Origin: Chytriomyces cf. hyalinus JEL632
Taxonomy: Eukaryota > Chytridiomycota > Chytridiomycetes > Chytridiales > Chytriomycetaceae
DNA: 64,000 nt
NCBI GenBank assembly: GCA_025435555.1
Contig: JAIWWG010000020.1
Coordinates: 124,001 to 188,000, forward strand
Direction: 5' to 3'
In this document: one piece after another, positions 10,810-21,539 of the stretch
Position numbering within the stretch: the stretch's first letter is position 1
How the letters are laid out: each line of letters opens with the position of its first letter
The notes under the pieces: generated by a model
Seen by the model: only the letters and a program-made list of their open reading frames with translations
What the model was told of the DNA's origin: nothing
Database searches by the model: none
Translations under genes and position numbers: made by a program

Positions 10810-11898
10810 TTATTTTTTACCACCACGCTTCTTTTGCATGGGCGCCCGCTTTTGCTGTTGAACAATTTGCGACACGGCCTGAAAACAAAGTGGATGGAAA
10901 ATCAGTGGCCGAAGTTATGACTCCGACCAAAATAAAAACGTACCTTGGTTGCAATGATGCCGCCATCGGGGTTCACCTTCTTGTTCACCCCCTCCACAAC
11001 TTTACTCACTTTTGCCCGCTCATTCTTTGCGTCTCCCGTGACATCGTCAAACTTTCGTTTCGCACGCTTGAATTTCACTTTTTCTTCTCCTTTGACGGTT
11101 TCATCAAATCTCCCAATACTCGCTGTACTTGTTTTGGCGTCTTTGAGTTGCGCTTTAAGATGCATTTTGCGAGCTTCTTTCGGGGTTAGGCCTGAAGCGG
11201 CGTTTTCAAGTTGGTTTCTGCGTTGTTGCGATTTGTTTTTCGCGACACGTTCGGCTTTGTCTTGTGCGCGTTGAGAGTATGCGTCCGTCTCGGTTCCTGT
11301 TGAGGGATGGTTAAGTTTTTTGCGAATTCCAAGATACCAAAAAAAAAAAAATGAAAGTCAGTGAATCACCTTGATCGAATCCAGCAGATCTCTTGACATT
11401 ATTCGAATTGGGCACTTCAATCAACCAATCTTCTGGTACGCGGTCCTTTTCCCTCTTTTCGTCGTACCCGTAACGGACTTTCAATTCGCCCGACTTTTCA
11501 TCAAACACGCGACGTCCCTTTTTACGTTTCATGATTCCCTTTTCTTTGGCAAACTTTTCCCATCGAGTTGTTAATTTCGCTTCAGATGGAACAGGCAGGG
11601 CTCGTGGGAGTTTTGTTGAAGGGGTGGGTAGAATTGCGAGAACGCCGTTAGCATCGGTTGCCTGGTTTACCGTGAGAAGATGGGTTAGGCTTTCTTTGAA
11701 GGGGAGGATGTTTTGCATAGATGGCAGATTTCGTTTCATCACCTCGACGGGGAGGGCAAAGACCACGTCAAAGAGGGCTTGGGTGGCTGCTTGTGCCCGT
11801 TCGAGCAAAGTTTGATCGACTTGTAGAGCTCCCATGTCGCTGCCAATTGCAACGGCGTTGCTGTCGAACACTGCTAATGATCCTGCATCGACTTCCAT
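10810..11898 (-). CDS. RRS1: Ribosome biogenesis regulatory protein RRS1
   Basis: This nucleolar 60S assembly factor works with Rpf2 to bring 5S RNP into pre-ribosomes. The RRS1 core is clear: DMGALQVDQTLLERAQ, LPSMQNILPF and LPRALPVPSEAKLTTRWEKF, then KEKGIMKRKKGRRVFDE and WLIEVP. A long lysine-rich tail ends in RAPMQKKRGGKK. Three exons: introns lie near 11297-11366 and 10880-10942. The start at 11898 is the first ATG before VDAGSLAVFD. The gene is head-to-head with the WLM protease gene across an A-rich spacer of about 60 bases. Confidence 0.93.
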
Positions 11899-11961
11899 GT
11901 TTGAGTATATCGTAAAAAAAAAAAGAAATAAAAAAAAACAAACAAAAATAATCACAAAAAG
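11899..11961. promoter_or_regulatory. Very short A-rich divergent spacer, RRS1 / WLM protease
   Basis: Only 63 bases separate the RRS1 start from the first coding bases of the protease reading. They are nearly pure A on the plus strand (runs at about 11914-11938 and 11954-11960). Poly(dA:dT) tracts are known to exclude nucleosomes in fungi, so this may act as a bidirectional promoter core. That is inference. Confidence 0.45.
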
Positions 11962-13196
11962 GTGGGCCCCAAAAAGAAGCGCACGAAGCTCACGACGGAG
12001 CCCGGCACCGACACTGTGCGCGTGTTCAAGACAATGGGTTTGTCCGACGACACTGCCGCAATGAAAATGCTGCGGCGTGTTGCGTCGCTCGTGTCTCCAC
12101 TGATGACTAAGCGTGCGTGGGTGCTTCCGCTGCTGCGAGAATTCGTGCCGGACAATGCGAACTTGTTGGGCGTGAACGTGAACCGGGGCCAGGAGATTCG
12201 GCTCAGGCTGAGGCCCAGCCATAGTCTGGACACTTTCTACGACTTGGACTTTGTTCTTGGGGTTTGTTGTTTCAAAGTCAGTTATTCTTTTGCATGATCT
12301 TGAGCGAACTTTTGATTACACGCCAGACAATGCTGCATGAGTTGACTCACAATATTCGCGGACCCCATGACGCCGAATTTTACCGCAATCTGGACATGCT
12401 GTCAAAGGAGCATGATGACAATGTCTCTGGCGGCTGGACTGGCGCAGGCTTCGATTCGGCGGGAACTCGGCTAGGTGGTGGCGTGCGGAAAGTGGATGAG
12501 GGCGAAGCGCGCGCAATTGCACTGCGGGCTGCCCTTGAACGAGAGAAAAAAGGGCGCATCATGATCCCAGCTGGGGGTAGGAAACTCGGGGGCTCGTTAG
12601 CTGGGAAGGAAAAGACAATGTCTCCTGGAGAGATGGCGGCTATGGCGGCTGAACGGCGCTTAAAGGACAGAGTGTGGTGTGGAAGCAAAGGAGATGGGGG
12701 ACATTCACACGTACATGTGATATCAGATGATGATGGCGACAGCGACAGCGAAGACGATGTCGCAATACGGAAGGGGAAAAACGCGGGTCCATCAACAGCA
12801 TCTATTTCTGGCGAGCCAATATCAAAGCCACAATCCTCGGACGCGACCAAACAAGCAGACAAAGTCCTTTCAACAAAGGCGCCTTCATCTCTCGAATCAG
12901 CAAATCATTGGGAGTGTCAAGCGTGCTCCTGGCCGCTCAACAACGCGAGCCAGGCCAATTGCGAGGCATGCCTCCTTCCAAAAACACAAGACACGAAGCA
13001 ATTGCCGGGACCGTCCTCATCATCCGCTTCTTCAGCATCATCCGCATCGTCCTCCGCGTCACGCAAGACCAACAGTCATCCTCCGACAGACACCTGGACG
13101 TGCGAGACATGCTCTCTCGACAACGCAATCGATTCAAGCATCTGCGCTGCGTGCGAACGACCCTCGCCTTCGCTGTTGGCAGCACTGACTTGGTAA
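11962..13196 (+). CDS. WLM-domain (Wss1/SprT-like) metalloprotease with RanBP2-type zinc fingers
   Basis: Wss1-type proteases remove DNA-protein crosslinks and SUMO-linked proteins in the nucleus. The WLM domain spans from about VRVFKTMGLSDD to FYRNLDMLSKEHDD and includes LLGVNVNRGQEIRLRLRP and the zinc-binding TMLHELTHNIRGPHD. An intron (about 12262-12327) joins LG to TMLHELTH. The C-terminus has two RanBP2-type fingers (WECQACSWPLNNASQANCEAC and WTCETCSLDNAIDSSICAAC), usual for ubiquitin or SUMO binding. A nuclear signal PKKKRTK opens the reading. The first in-frame ATG (12034) falls inside the WLM domain, so the true start is probably upstream: a five-codon exon at 11897-11911 or a non-ATG start near 11962. 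Confidence 0.85.
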
Positions 13197-13348
13197 ATAA
13201 ACAAACACGATTACAAATCAGAGATAAAAAAGGGTGAAACACAGATAAAACATCCACACACTCAAATTTTTTACTGTCTCAAGCGATTGCGCAATCGTCA
13301 CGCCCCAGACTCAAACCCAAACAGCTAATAATAGGAAGAGACTACAGC

Positions 13349-14738
13349 ATGGAGCAATTCGACTGGCTCGTGGGCGGTGGCAGCAGTGGCACATGGGGTG
13401 TTGGCAACGGCGGTGGCAGCGGATCTGACGGACAGCAGCAGGGACAGTCCATGGGACAGGGTCAGGGACAGCAGGACGACTGGCTGCATCTGTCGCATTT
13501 GATGCTCGAAGCCCTTGACGATGACGACGGCGCGGAGCAGGAGCGCCGTGCCTCCAGCAGTGGCGACCACGATCAACTGCTTGATGCCCCCGCTCTCACA
13601 TCTGCCAGCGGTCACCTCGGAAACCACGCTTTGGCATCATCCTCATCGACTCCCGCAACCGCAAACCATGCCGCTCATTTGCAGCAACAGTTGAGCCAAC
13701 CTTCCATCGCCGACATTGCCATTGCAACTCAGCAGGCTATTCTGGCATCCTCACTTCTGGCAAATCACCACTATCTGGCATCGCTGCAGCAAGCTGCAAG
13801 TGGGAACCCGCTCTCATCGCTTCTAGCCGCCAACTCGCTCATGCCATTCGGTGCGATGCAGACTCCAATGACCTCACATCAGCAAATCAACTCGCTCACT
13901 CCTCCGAATCACTCTGTCGCATCTTCGTCAACCGCAAACTTGCAAGCAGCTTCTTCTTCATCTTCATCTTCGGGTGTTGTTTCCAACGCGGATCGAGATC
14001 GTCCCATCAAAACCGAGTCAGAAATGGACAAACGTCGTCGCAACACTGAAGCATCCGCTCGATTCAGAGCAAAGAAAAAGATGAAGCAGGAGGAAATGTG
14101 AGAAGTTCATTGCTTCACACCAAAATGAGTGCTAATGTTGCCATCACAGGGAGCAAACTACTCGCATTCTGACGGATCGCGTGGACGTGCTTGAAACAAG
14201 GGTTTACAGTGAGTATAGACTTAAAAGTCGCGCATTGAAAAACTAACGGTGCAAACTTGAATTTATTAGATTATGAAGTTGAAATTCTCATGCTTCGAAG
14301 AGCTTTAGCGGGTGATGGTACCACGGATAACGACAGTCTGCGAATGCTGTATAGAGACGTTAGTATTTTTCTATTCAAACGTCATCATGTGCATTCTCCT
14401 CATTAGAATGCGGTCAATCTTAACAGAATGGTGTTCAATTCACTCCGCTATCCTCATCGAATCCGGCACCAACAAACAACACATACGAATCAATGTTTGG
14501 AAGTGGAGGGCCAAGTGGCCTTTCTTCCTCTGACCGGAGAAATTCGGCGCAAGATTTGTTCAAAAACGAGTCTCTGACAGATTTGATGGGACTTGAAGCG
14601 CCACAACATACGCCGCATTCAATGAATGCCTATCAGCAACCTCAACAAGGAAGACCTCCCACCGAAGATTCGCGGATACCGCCATCGAGTTCAGGGTCAA
14701 CACCCCCGTCAACGAATAAGAGGCAGAGAAAGAAATAA
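13349..14738 (+). CDS. bZIP transcription factor (Met4/Cys3-type basic region)
   Basis: The first exon encodes about 250 residues that are Gly/Gln/Ser-rich with an acidic patch. It ends in the basic region RRRNTEASARFRAKKKMKQEE, whose NTEASARFR core is of the type seen in fungal Cys3/Met4/GCN4-like factors. The next exons supply a short zipper (ILTDRVDVLETRV, then YEVEILMLRRAL). Three introns are inferred: about 14099-14150 (splits codon ATG after QEE), 14211-14270 and 14358-14427. The tail is Ser/Pro/Gln-rich and ends in NKRQRKK, a possible nuclear signal. The type of basic region suggests sulfur or amino-acid control, but that is not shown here. Confidence 0.88.
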
Positions 14739-15045
14739 TTCTTTTGCCTGTGTTGTGTAGTGTGTGTATTTCTCTATCCCTGATAACCAGGCGAAAGAGA
14801 TTTTTTAAATTTTTCAGTCTGTCTTCCCTTGCATCCCATCGGTTTCTTTGTGTTACCAAGTGCCGCTTCCCACCTTTTTCGAATTCCTTGGTTCACTGTA
14901 TAACTTTTTTCGCGTTTACCGCAAGACTCGAGATTTGTCTGGAATTAAATAGTGTCCAACTGACTTGAAAATCCCAAAACAGTTTTGTTGCATCGAATTT
15001 TTATTTGTTTTGCTTTAGCATTCACTTGTGATCCCTCTCTAACCA
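14739..15045. other. Convergent 3' region, about 300 bases
   Basis: The bZIP and IMP4 genes end toward each other here. The stretch is T-rich on the plus strand with possible polyadenylation signals (AATAAA-like near 14944 and ATTTTTATT near 14997). I see no gene. Confidence 0.4.
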
Positions 15046-16504
15046 TTACAGCATAAGTTTTCCCTTCCTTGCTGCATTTGAGTACGGCCTGTTGACCCAT
15101 TCAGTGTCCGCAGTTGCCTCGTCTTCAACAGTTCCCAGCTTAATCTCATAACCTTTTGTTGGAGAGAGAGTTAGTGAGATGGGCAAGATCAACAACAAGA
15201 GAAAAAGCCAGACAGTACCTCTCATTTCAAAACGTGGGCCAACCTCAGACAGCGTGACATCTTTTCCCATCTTGTAAAACACGTGATGCCTTGAAAAAAA
15301 AGATGTCAAAAAACAAAAAAGCGTCATTCAGTTTATCCCCCTCCAAAAAAAACCAGTTGCACTCTCCATACCTGAAAGAAATGAAATCACTGTCATTCGA
15401 AAACGTCATGACACGTTTACTGTCCTCCTTTGGCGGAGGGAACAAGAATTTTAAAATGTTTTGAAATCGCGCGCCGAGGTTCGAGTTGAAGTTGTTGAAA
15501 ATAAGGTGTGGAAATTGTTCCGAGACGGTCCCGCGGTCAGGAATATCGTGTCGCAGAACAACATTGTGCAGGGAAAAGTAGGCTGTGGGGCCGTAGGGGA
15601 AGTGGGAGACGATGAGACCGTCTGATGGAACATAAATTTTGAAAGAGAAGGAATGTAATCAGTGAACTGTTGCTTCCAAATATTGAATGATAATGCGCGT
15701 GGAAAGAAGATTTCGGATCCGCGAGCTTTTTTGATGTCTGATTTTCCTTTCACCTGGTTGTCCTCGATGTTCGTGCAGAATAATAAGGTCCGTCACGTCG
15801 TTTGCGCGGCATGCATCGCAAATTTCCTTCATGACATATCCACCACGATTGATTCGTTGCGCTCCAGGGAATACGAGCCGCATTTCCTGGTTACAAGAAA
15901 AAAATGTTGGTTTAAGTTTCCCTTGTTCCTCAATTCGGTTTTCCAAATTCCCCCGTTTGTTTCCAAACAAGTGGAATGATTGGCTTTTGTTTCGCAATTC
16001 ATTTGAAGTACTTTTTTCCACACCTTTGCAAACTGCTGTAATCGACTGCTGGGATCTCTCGAAGTTGTAATTAGAACTTTCGGGTCATTCACACCCGCCT
16101 GGGCGTATTCATCGTCAATGTGAGAGGTGGGGTCTACGAATTCGAATTGTGTTTTTTTTTTGAAGAGGTTCGAGAATGAGATTTCGGTTGGGCTGTCGCC
16201 TGCTGGGATATAAATACTCAACTGGCTTGCGCTTCGTCCAAGAAAATATCCTTTTTCATGAGTGCGGCATCTTTCTTGAGATCGCTCGGAATAGCTTTCC
16301 CAGCTGTTGGATCAGGGCGGTAAAAGGCGGGTTGTTGGTTCATCGTTCAATGTTCGATGCTGAGATCCCGGTAAAAAAGCAAATGAACATACATTCGAGA
16401 GCGTCCCTGATCCGTGCTTTCCGCTCAAAGATGGTCTTTTCCTTGGATTCGAGCGACTTTCGGTACAGATATTCTCTGCGCAAGCGAGTGTTGTGACGGT
16501 CCAT
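15046..16504 (-). CDS. IMP4: U3 snoRNP protein IMP4 (Brix domain)
   Basis: This nucleolar protein of the small-subunit processome binds U3 snoRNA and promotes its pairing with pre-rRNA. Exon 1 encodes [20 protein letters not shown]...[12 protein letters not shown]. Later exons give [21 protein letters not shown] and [20 protein letters not shown] followed by [13 protein letters not shown] (the Brix core sigma-70-like motif). Then come [69 protein letters not shown] and [11 protein letters not shown], ending with [21 protein letters not shown]. About seven exons are needed. The start at 16504 lies only 43 bases from the start of the mS34 gene on the other strand. Confidence 0.92.
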
Positions 16505-16547
16505 TTCTTTTTAAAAAAAAAAAAAAAGAAAGAACGGAAAAAAAATA
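16505..16547. promoter_or_regulatory. 43-base divergent spacer, IMP4 / mS34
   Basis: The two start codons are 43 bases apart. The spacer is dominated by an A15 run (about 16514-16528) and a second A8 run before ATAATGG. Both genes would have to share a promoter lying inside transcribed or coding sequence, or have very short leaders. Confidence 0.45.
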
Positions 16548-17065
16548 ATGGCATCCGTCATCCGTCAACAGTTTGGCGCCCACCCGGCTTTCCTCAATGC
16601 ACAGACGCTGCGCCGGAGTCTGTTTGAAACCTTGGCACCGCTTGCTGCGAATGAGGCTGTCACGGGAGCGCGGGTTGTGCCCACCAAGTGGATCAACGAG
16701 GGCATCGTAGATTCGTTTTGGACTGTTGAGAAAGTCTCGTTTACGAATGTTCGTATTTTGCATCTTGTGAGCGATGGGGGGCAATTGCGCTAGCTCATTG
16801 TTGTATTTTGTTTGATTCTATGCAGGGCTTCAGAGACGGTCAAGCCATGGGCTTCAGGACTTGGAAGGGTGCGTATTCGAATGCTTTTTCTGATGTTTGG
16901 TATGGATCAAGGCAGAGCTGAAGTGCTGATAATGCCTTGCTTTCTTTTCCGAATCCAGGCAAGACCGACGAGACGCTCAAAGTTATCCCGCATGGAAAGG
17001 AGCTGTCATGGAGACTCTATTCCGACCCAGCCGCATACACCAAACTCAAACAGAAGCTGTTTTAA
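16548..17065 (+). CDS. Mitochondrial small-subunit ribosomal protein mS34-like
   Basis: This is a short protein of about 120 residues in three exons: about 16548-16767, 16826-16869 and 16960-17065. The conserved block is GARVVPTKWINEG, then VEKVSF, then RDGQAMGFRTWKGKTDE, then ELSWRLYSDP. This matches the mS34 pattern, where animals have 'GRLVTRKSW', 'HGKAWGILTFKGKTE' and 'DWRLV'. mS34 is a peripheral protein of the mitoribosomal small subunit. The N-terminus (MASVIRQQFGAHPAFLNAQ) is weakly amphipathic. The fit is by memory of the family, so an alignment would be decisive. It pairs head-to-head with IMP4, another ribosome-assembly gene. Confidence 0.7.
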
Positions 17066-17171
17066 AATAAATATGAAATGAAAAAAGTAGCCCATTTGAC
17101 ACTTTGCGTGTGGGTTGTTGTGTGTTGGTTTGTGTGTTCGTAAAAAATACACCAAAAAAGGGAAGAAAAAC

Positions 17172-18150
17172 ATGTTGCGCCGCTCTCTGCCCCTCCTGCG
17201 CCGTTACTCAACAACCGCAGCGTCTCCCTCCGCGAAACCCACCGCCGTATCTCGCTTCTGGAAAAAGTCTCTGCCCTCGCAAAGTGCTGACGGTTTCCGC
17301 ATCAAACTAGACGGACGGATCTTGAAGAACCCTGATGGCGCCGAGATTGTTATTCCAACGCAGAACCCAATCTTGGCGAATCTCGTGGCTGCTGAGTGGG
17401 AAGAGATGGATAAGCTGATCAAGGCGGGGTCGCTGCCGATGGTGAGGGAACCTTTTTTTTTTTTTTTTTTTGGGAGACGCGAGCAAGGGTTCTTTCTAAA
17501 CCACTTTACTGCATCTCTCGATGTGCATTCGTTGTAGACTTCGATTTCTGTGCGTGGAATCGAACTTGCTGGGGCTCCTGAAACTCGTGAGGGTGTCATT
17601 ACAAACTTGTTCCGATATCTTGACACGGATTCAATCTTGTAAGTACGACTGATTGCGAAAGAAGGCATTTCCAGATTACACCCGTTTCCCTAGCTGAGCG
17701 CTGATGGTCTATTCTTATATTCTTCAAAGATACATGCGAGACGGTTCTGAAGATGGAACTGAAGGTATCCTCGAACTTCAAGAAAAGTACTGGAAAAGCA
17801 TCATCAACTGGGTCAGCGCGGAATTCCAAGTCCCCATCACACCCACTTACGGAATCTCGAGTGTGACTCAGACGCCTGAAGCAATCTTGAAACTGAAGGA
17901 ATTTGTTGAGGCCTTATCACCGATTCATTTGGCTGCATTTGAGCGGGCCGTGTTGAGTTCAAAGTCATTTCTGATCTCGACAGCCGTTCTGAAGAGGGGA
18001 ATATCGGTGGATTTTGCCGTTGCGGCGGCACGTGTGGAAGTTGACTTTCAAGTGATGAAGTGGGGAGAGGTGCTTGACGCACATGATGTGGATTACCATG
18101 CGTTGAGGAGGGATCTTGGGTCTGTGATGTGCGCGCTATTGGACAAATGA
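17172..18150 (+). CDS. ATP12: ATP synthase F1 assembly chaperone ATP12
   Basis: This mitochondrial matrix chaperone (ATPAF2 family) binds the F1 alpha subunit before assembly. A presequence is clear (MLRRSLPLLRRYSTTAA). It is followed by RFWKKSLPSQSADGFRIKLDG, ILKNPDGAEIVIPTQ and LANLVAAEWEEM, then SISVRGIELAGAPETREGVI, FRYLDTDSILYM and ELQEKYWKSIINWV. The C-terminus is LKEFVEALSPIHLAAFERAV ... KRGISVDFAVAAARVEVDFQ followed by MKWGEVLDAHDVD. Three exons; the intron near 17443-17537 contains a long T tract (about 17455-17471), and the next lies near 17641-17730. The length is typical for the family. Confidence 0.92.
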
Positions 18151-18204
18151 ACACAATAAAAAAAACTTGGAAAATAAAAAGGCGTTAAAAACGAACGACA
18201 TATT

Positions 18205-19512
18205 ATGATGCAGATCTCTCTCGCCGTCTTTGCTGCCTCTCTGCTGCACTCTGTATCTGCCTTTGACGGAACATCACCGTTCATTATTGCGCAAGGCGGA
18301 GCAAACCGTGGATCGACGTGAGGACAGCCCCCTGCGAGATTCTGTCTACTCAACAAAAACAAAACTGATCCGCGACTTCTCCATCATCCCTCGCAGTCTC
18401 AAACAAACCAACCAATTCAACGATGCTATCGAAACGATTCCATGCGCCAGTGTTACTCTCATTCTGGATCAGCCAAAGGTTTGTGTTGTGCCAGAAACAC
18501 TAAAACCAGCCAAACCATTCAAACAACTTGACATTTTAAAAAAAGGTCCATGCATCTGATTTGGGCCGCTTTTCTGACTCGTACTCTGCCATCAAGGTAC
18601 GAATCAACATCGCTCTTGTTGTGCCATGTGTTTTTTTTTTTTTCCTTCAACACAACGCGAGGAGCTGATGCAGGTTGTTGACAGGGTATGATGTCCGACG
18701 CATCTTCAATCACGATTCCGTATGCGCGAGTTACGGATGGAGTTCAATCTGTTATCACCAAACTCTCGGAAAAATGCAACGCGAATGACGCAACAACTGT
18801 CCTTTCTGGTATGGCATTCTCCCTATTGCAGTCAGTTCTTGCGCGCATCAAATAGAGTCCACCGTTTTTTTTTGACTAAAAACCAAAAAAAAAAAAAAAA
18901 AAAAAAAGCATCCGACATTTCAACCGCTTCTGCCGATTCACCTCGCGTATTTGTCTCGAGGCTCGCTTCTCTCACGGGGAGTATGGAACATCAACAGCTG
19001 GCTGCTTCAGAGAATTCAAAAACCATGTCGGATTTGATTGCAAAACTGGAGACCCTCGCGACAGACTATGTCGTTGTTTTCACGTCTTCAAACTCGGCTT
19101 CACAGGTACCGCCCCCCCCTTTTTTTTTTTTTTTATAATCTATTGGTTTTCCTTATGATGGTTTTTCTCACATTTGTTATTTTAGAGTCTGGTTAAGAGA
19201 TCTGATGTGGCTGAAACCGGGGCAATTGCGCGTACAGGAAATACCACGTTTATTCCGTTCAACAACCGCAACTTTCTGCAAAAATACGTATTGTTCAACA
19301 CGGGATTGTTTGAAGGAGCCATTGCATTATTCCTCGTTATCTGTGAGTGCCTTTTTGCTTGATTTTGACTTTTTCAAGATGGCGTTGACTGACTCGTTGG
19401 TTTTTCGCGTTCTTTTACCCAAAAATCAAAAACAGCGGTTTCTCTTTTGGGAGTGAATATTTTGGTGTCGGTGCAAACGCCCACCAAATTTGAGCAGCAC
19501 GCGAAAAAGTAG
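18205..19512 (+). CDS. Big1/Voa1/Ac45-type V-ATPase accessory membrane protein
   Basis: The exon-1 product is a signal peptide (MMQISLAVFAASLLHSVSA) and the start of a lumenal domain (FDGTSPFIIAQGG). Later exons give ETIPCASVTLILDQPK, VHASDLGRFSDSYSAIK, SSITIPYARVTDGVQSVITK and LIAKLETLATDYVVVFTS. The C-terminal exons hold a single membrane helix and cytosolic end, FNTGLFEGAIALFLVI plus SVSLLGVNILVSVQTPTKFE. The helix with the ..QTP..FE ending is the hallmark of yeast Big1/Voa1 and animal Ac45 accessory subunits, which act in V-ATPase assembly and, for Big1, cell-wall glucan synthesis. About six introns; those near 18870-18907 and 19111-19185 carry long A or T tracts. The lumenal domain is poorly conserved, so orthology within the family is open. 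Confidence 0.75.
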
Positions 19513-19832
19513 TTTTGGCAAGAGGATGGGTTGGTACAGGGGACGCGAGAAGAGAGAAACGCGCTGGATGCCCGAGAGTCTGATCATTTCTGTTTTTTGT
19601 TTTGTCAGAAGCAAAGAGTTTAAAATTGTCGCAAGTGCATGCACTGTAAAACTCTCAATTTTTTCTCGATCGCAACGAGCAAAATGCATGTGTTGATCGG
19701 GAGCAAGATTCGAGAATCAGAACGTATTTTATTTTTGGGAAAAACAGAGTGTGGAAGCGAGAGAGAGAGAAGACGGGTGAAGAAGAAGAAGCGAGTATTT
19801 TAAACAAAGAAAGCGTCTTTTTTGCTTGTGAT
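19513..19832. other. Convergent 3' region, 320 bases
   Basis: This lies between the ends of the Big1/Voa1-type gene and the carbonic anhydrase gene. A plus frame at 19490-19696 has no recognisable content. A GAGAGA-rich patch sits near 19758-19792. No gene is supported. Confidence 0.4.
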
Positions 19833-20822
19833 TCACTGCATGGATTCCTTGGGATACAGGTTGTAGATCGAGTCAAACTCCTTCATCTCATCAGCCCACT
19901 TGACATCCAGCTTCTTGAGCTCACCGGCTGCTGGGTCAAACACAAGTGCGTGCACTCTTGGGACGGCAAAGCCAGTCTCCAAGTAACTCTTCATGCGCGC
20001 TTGCTGAACGACTCCCGTCTTGAGCACGTTGATGCACTGCTCGACAACGTTGAGCTCAACGAGACGACGGTGGCGTGGTTCCTCGCCGACAACAGTCGAC
20101 AGCTCCTTGTGGTTGAGACGCTGCACGTCACGGATGTTACGGAGCCAGTTTTCAATGATTCCGTGGTCCATTTGCTTGGACGAACCGCGCACAGCACTGT
20201 TTTGTTGTTTTGTTTTTGAGTATACCCCCCATCGCCGAATTAGGAGGACTTTCAACTCACCCGCAGTCGTAGTGGCCGCACACAATAATATGGGGCACCT
20301 TCAGTCGCGAAACGGCAAACTCAATGGCACTAAGGGCGTTGAGATCGCTTCCGCAGACCAAGTTGCCGACGTTACGGTGGATGAACAGATCGCCGTACTC
20401 AACGTTCATGAGAACTGTTGGGTCCACACGCGCGTCACAGCATCCAATGTACAGGTAGTGTGGGCTCTGTCCCTTTCCTATTTCAAGAAAGAGTAAGTGA
20501 GAAACCAGAGCAGCGGAAAGATGAAAAAATCAACAGGCAGGCCGACAGGGTGAGTGTGGGGATGTGTATCACGATCAAAGGGCCATGAGCAAAACGTACC
20601 GATACGGTCAAAGAAGGTGGGGTCGCGTTCTCTGACATTGTTTGCCCAGTGTCCGCTGGCCTCGATGATGTCCTTGAGATCCGGGTCACTGTCGCGCATG
20701 AGAGACTTGATGACCTCTGGGGTGGGCTTCTTCTGGGTGGACTGGAAGCGAGCGGCGACTGAGAAAACGCGTGGCAGGGCGCGGAGGGATGGTGGAGCGG
20801 CGCGGGTGAAGCGTGTGAGCAT
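19833..20822 (-). CDS. Mitochondrial beta-carbonic anhydrase
   Basis: The enzyme interconverts CO2 and bicarbonate. A mitochondrial presequence is likely (MLTRFTRAAPPSLRALPRVF...RFQST). Exon 2 has the beta-class zinc site and dyad YIGCCDARVDP, GDLFIHRNVGNLV and HIIVCGHYDCG, giving zinc ligands Cys, His and Cys plus the Asp-Arg pair. Exon 3 begins AVRGSSKQMDHGIIENWLRN and has the C-terminal helices (LNVVEQCINVLKT). The second position of the first motif is Cys (GCCDAR) where many members have Ser. Introns lie near 20218-20259 and 20479-20598. The start at 20822 heads the presequence. Confidence 0.93.
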
Positions 20823-21539
20823 TTTGAGGTTTTGGGGGATCTTTTTTTTACGGAAATAGTTTTTGATTGTCCGTCGTTTGCGCTCTTAAATTTAAATTTT
20901 ACTTTCGTGCTTACATAACCACAGGCATTATGTAAGGCGTAATTTCATTGGTCAGTTTTTCATTGGTTTCATTTCTGCAGCGACAATTCCAATGTTTGTT
21001 TACTGGAACAAAGTAAACAGAAAGCGCGCGACTGCGAAGCTAAAACAGACGCGTTGCGGGGATTCTCGGAACGAAGCACCCGGGATTGTCCGTTGCATGT
21101 CTTGTTTGTGTGCCGTGGCTGGTTCAGAGCCAGTGTGGTGCATGTCAACAAAGAGTTTCCCAAACAACCCTTCTTGACCCAGACAGCATGCTTCCCATCC
21201 TAGTTCCTCATTATGGCGTAACTAGGATTGCAGAAGACAGCTCAAGTTTAAGCTGCAGAAATCCATTTCTAAACACCGGCGGCGTCGTGTCATTCCGCGA
21301 ATAAAAAGCACCTGCAGTGACATGTGGATTGTCAATGTGGCGGTGATCAAGGCGTCTAATGTGGGCTGACGACCTTTCAAAGAGAGGACCGTTGCAGCTG
21401 GCGGAAGAGTTCCCTTACTGCTAGTAACGGCGTATGAAACCATTGGGATGCACGGACGGGTGCTACTGTCATCGGCAGTCATGTTGAAGTAGACGGAAAA
21501 AATGCCACGACAAGGACACGGAGACACGACAAGTGCCGG
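20823..21539. other. Intergenic region, about 700 bases
   Basis: This separates two divergent genes (carbonic anhydrase on minus, RRM protein on plus). A 101-codon minus frame (21222-21527) has no recognisable domain. The region likely holds both promoters and perhaps a 5' exon of the RRM gene, whose start is not certain. Confidence 0.4.
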
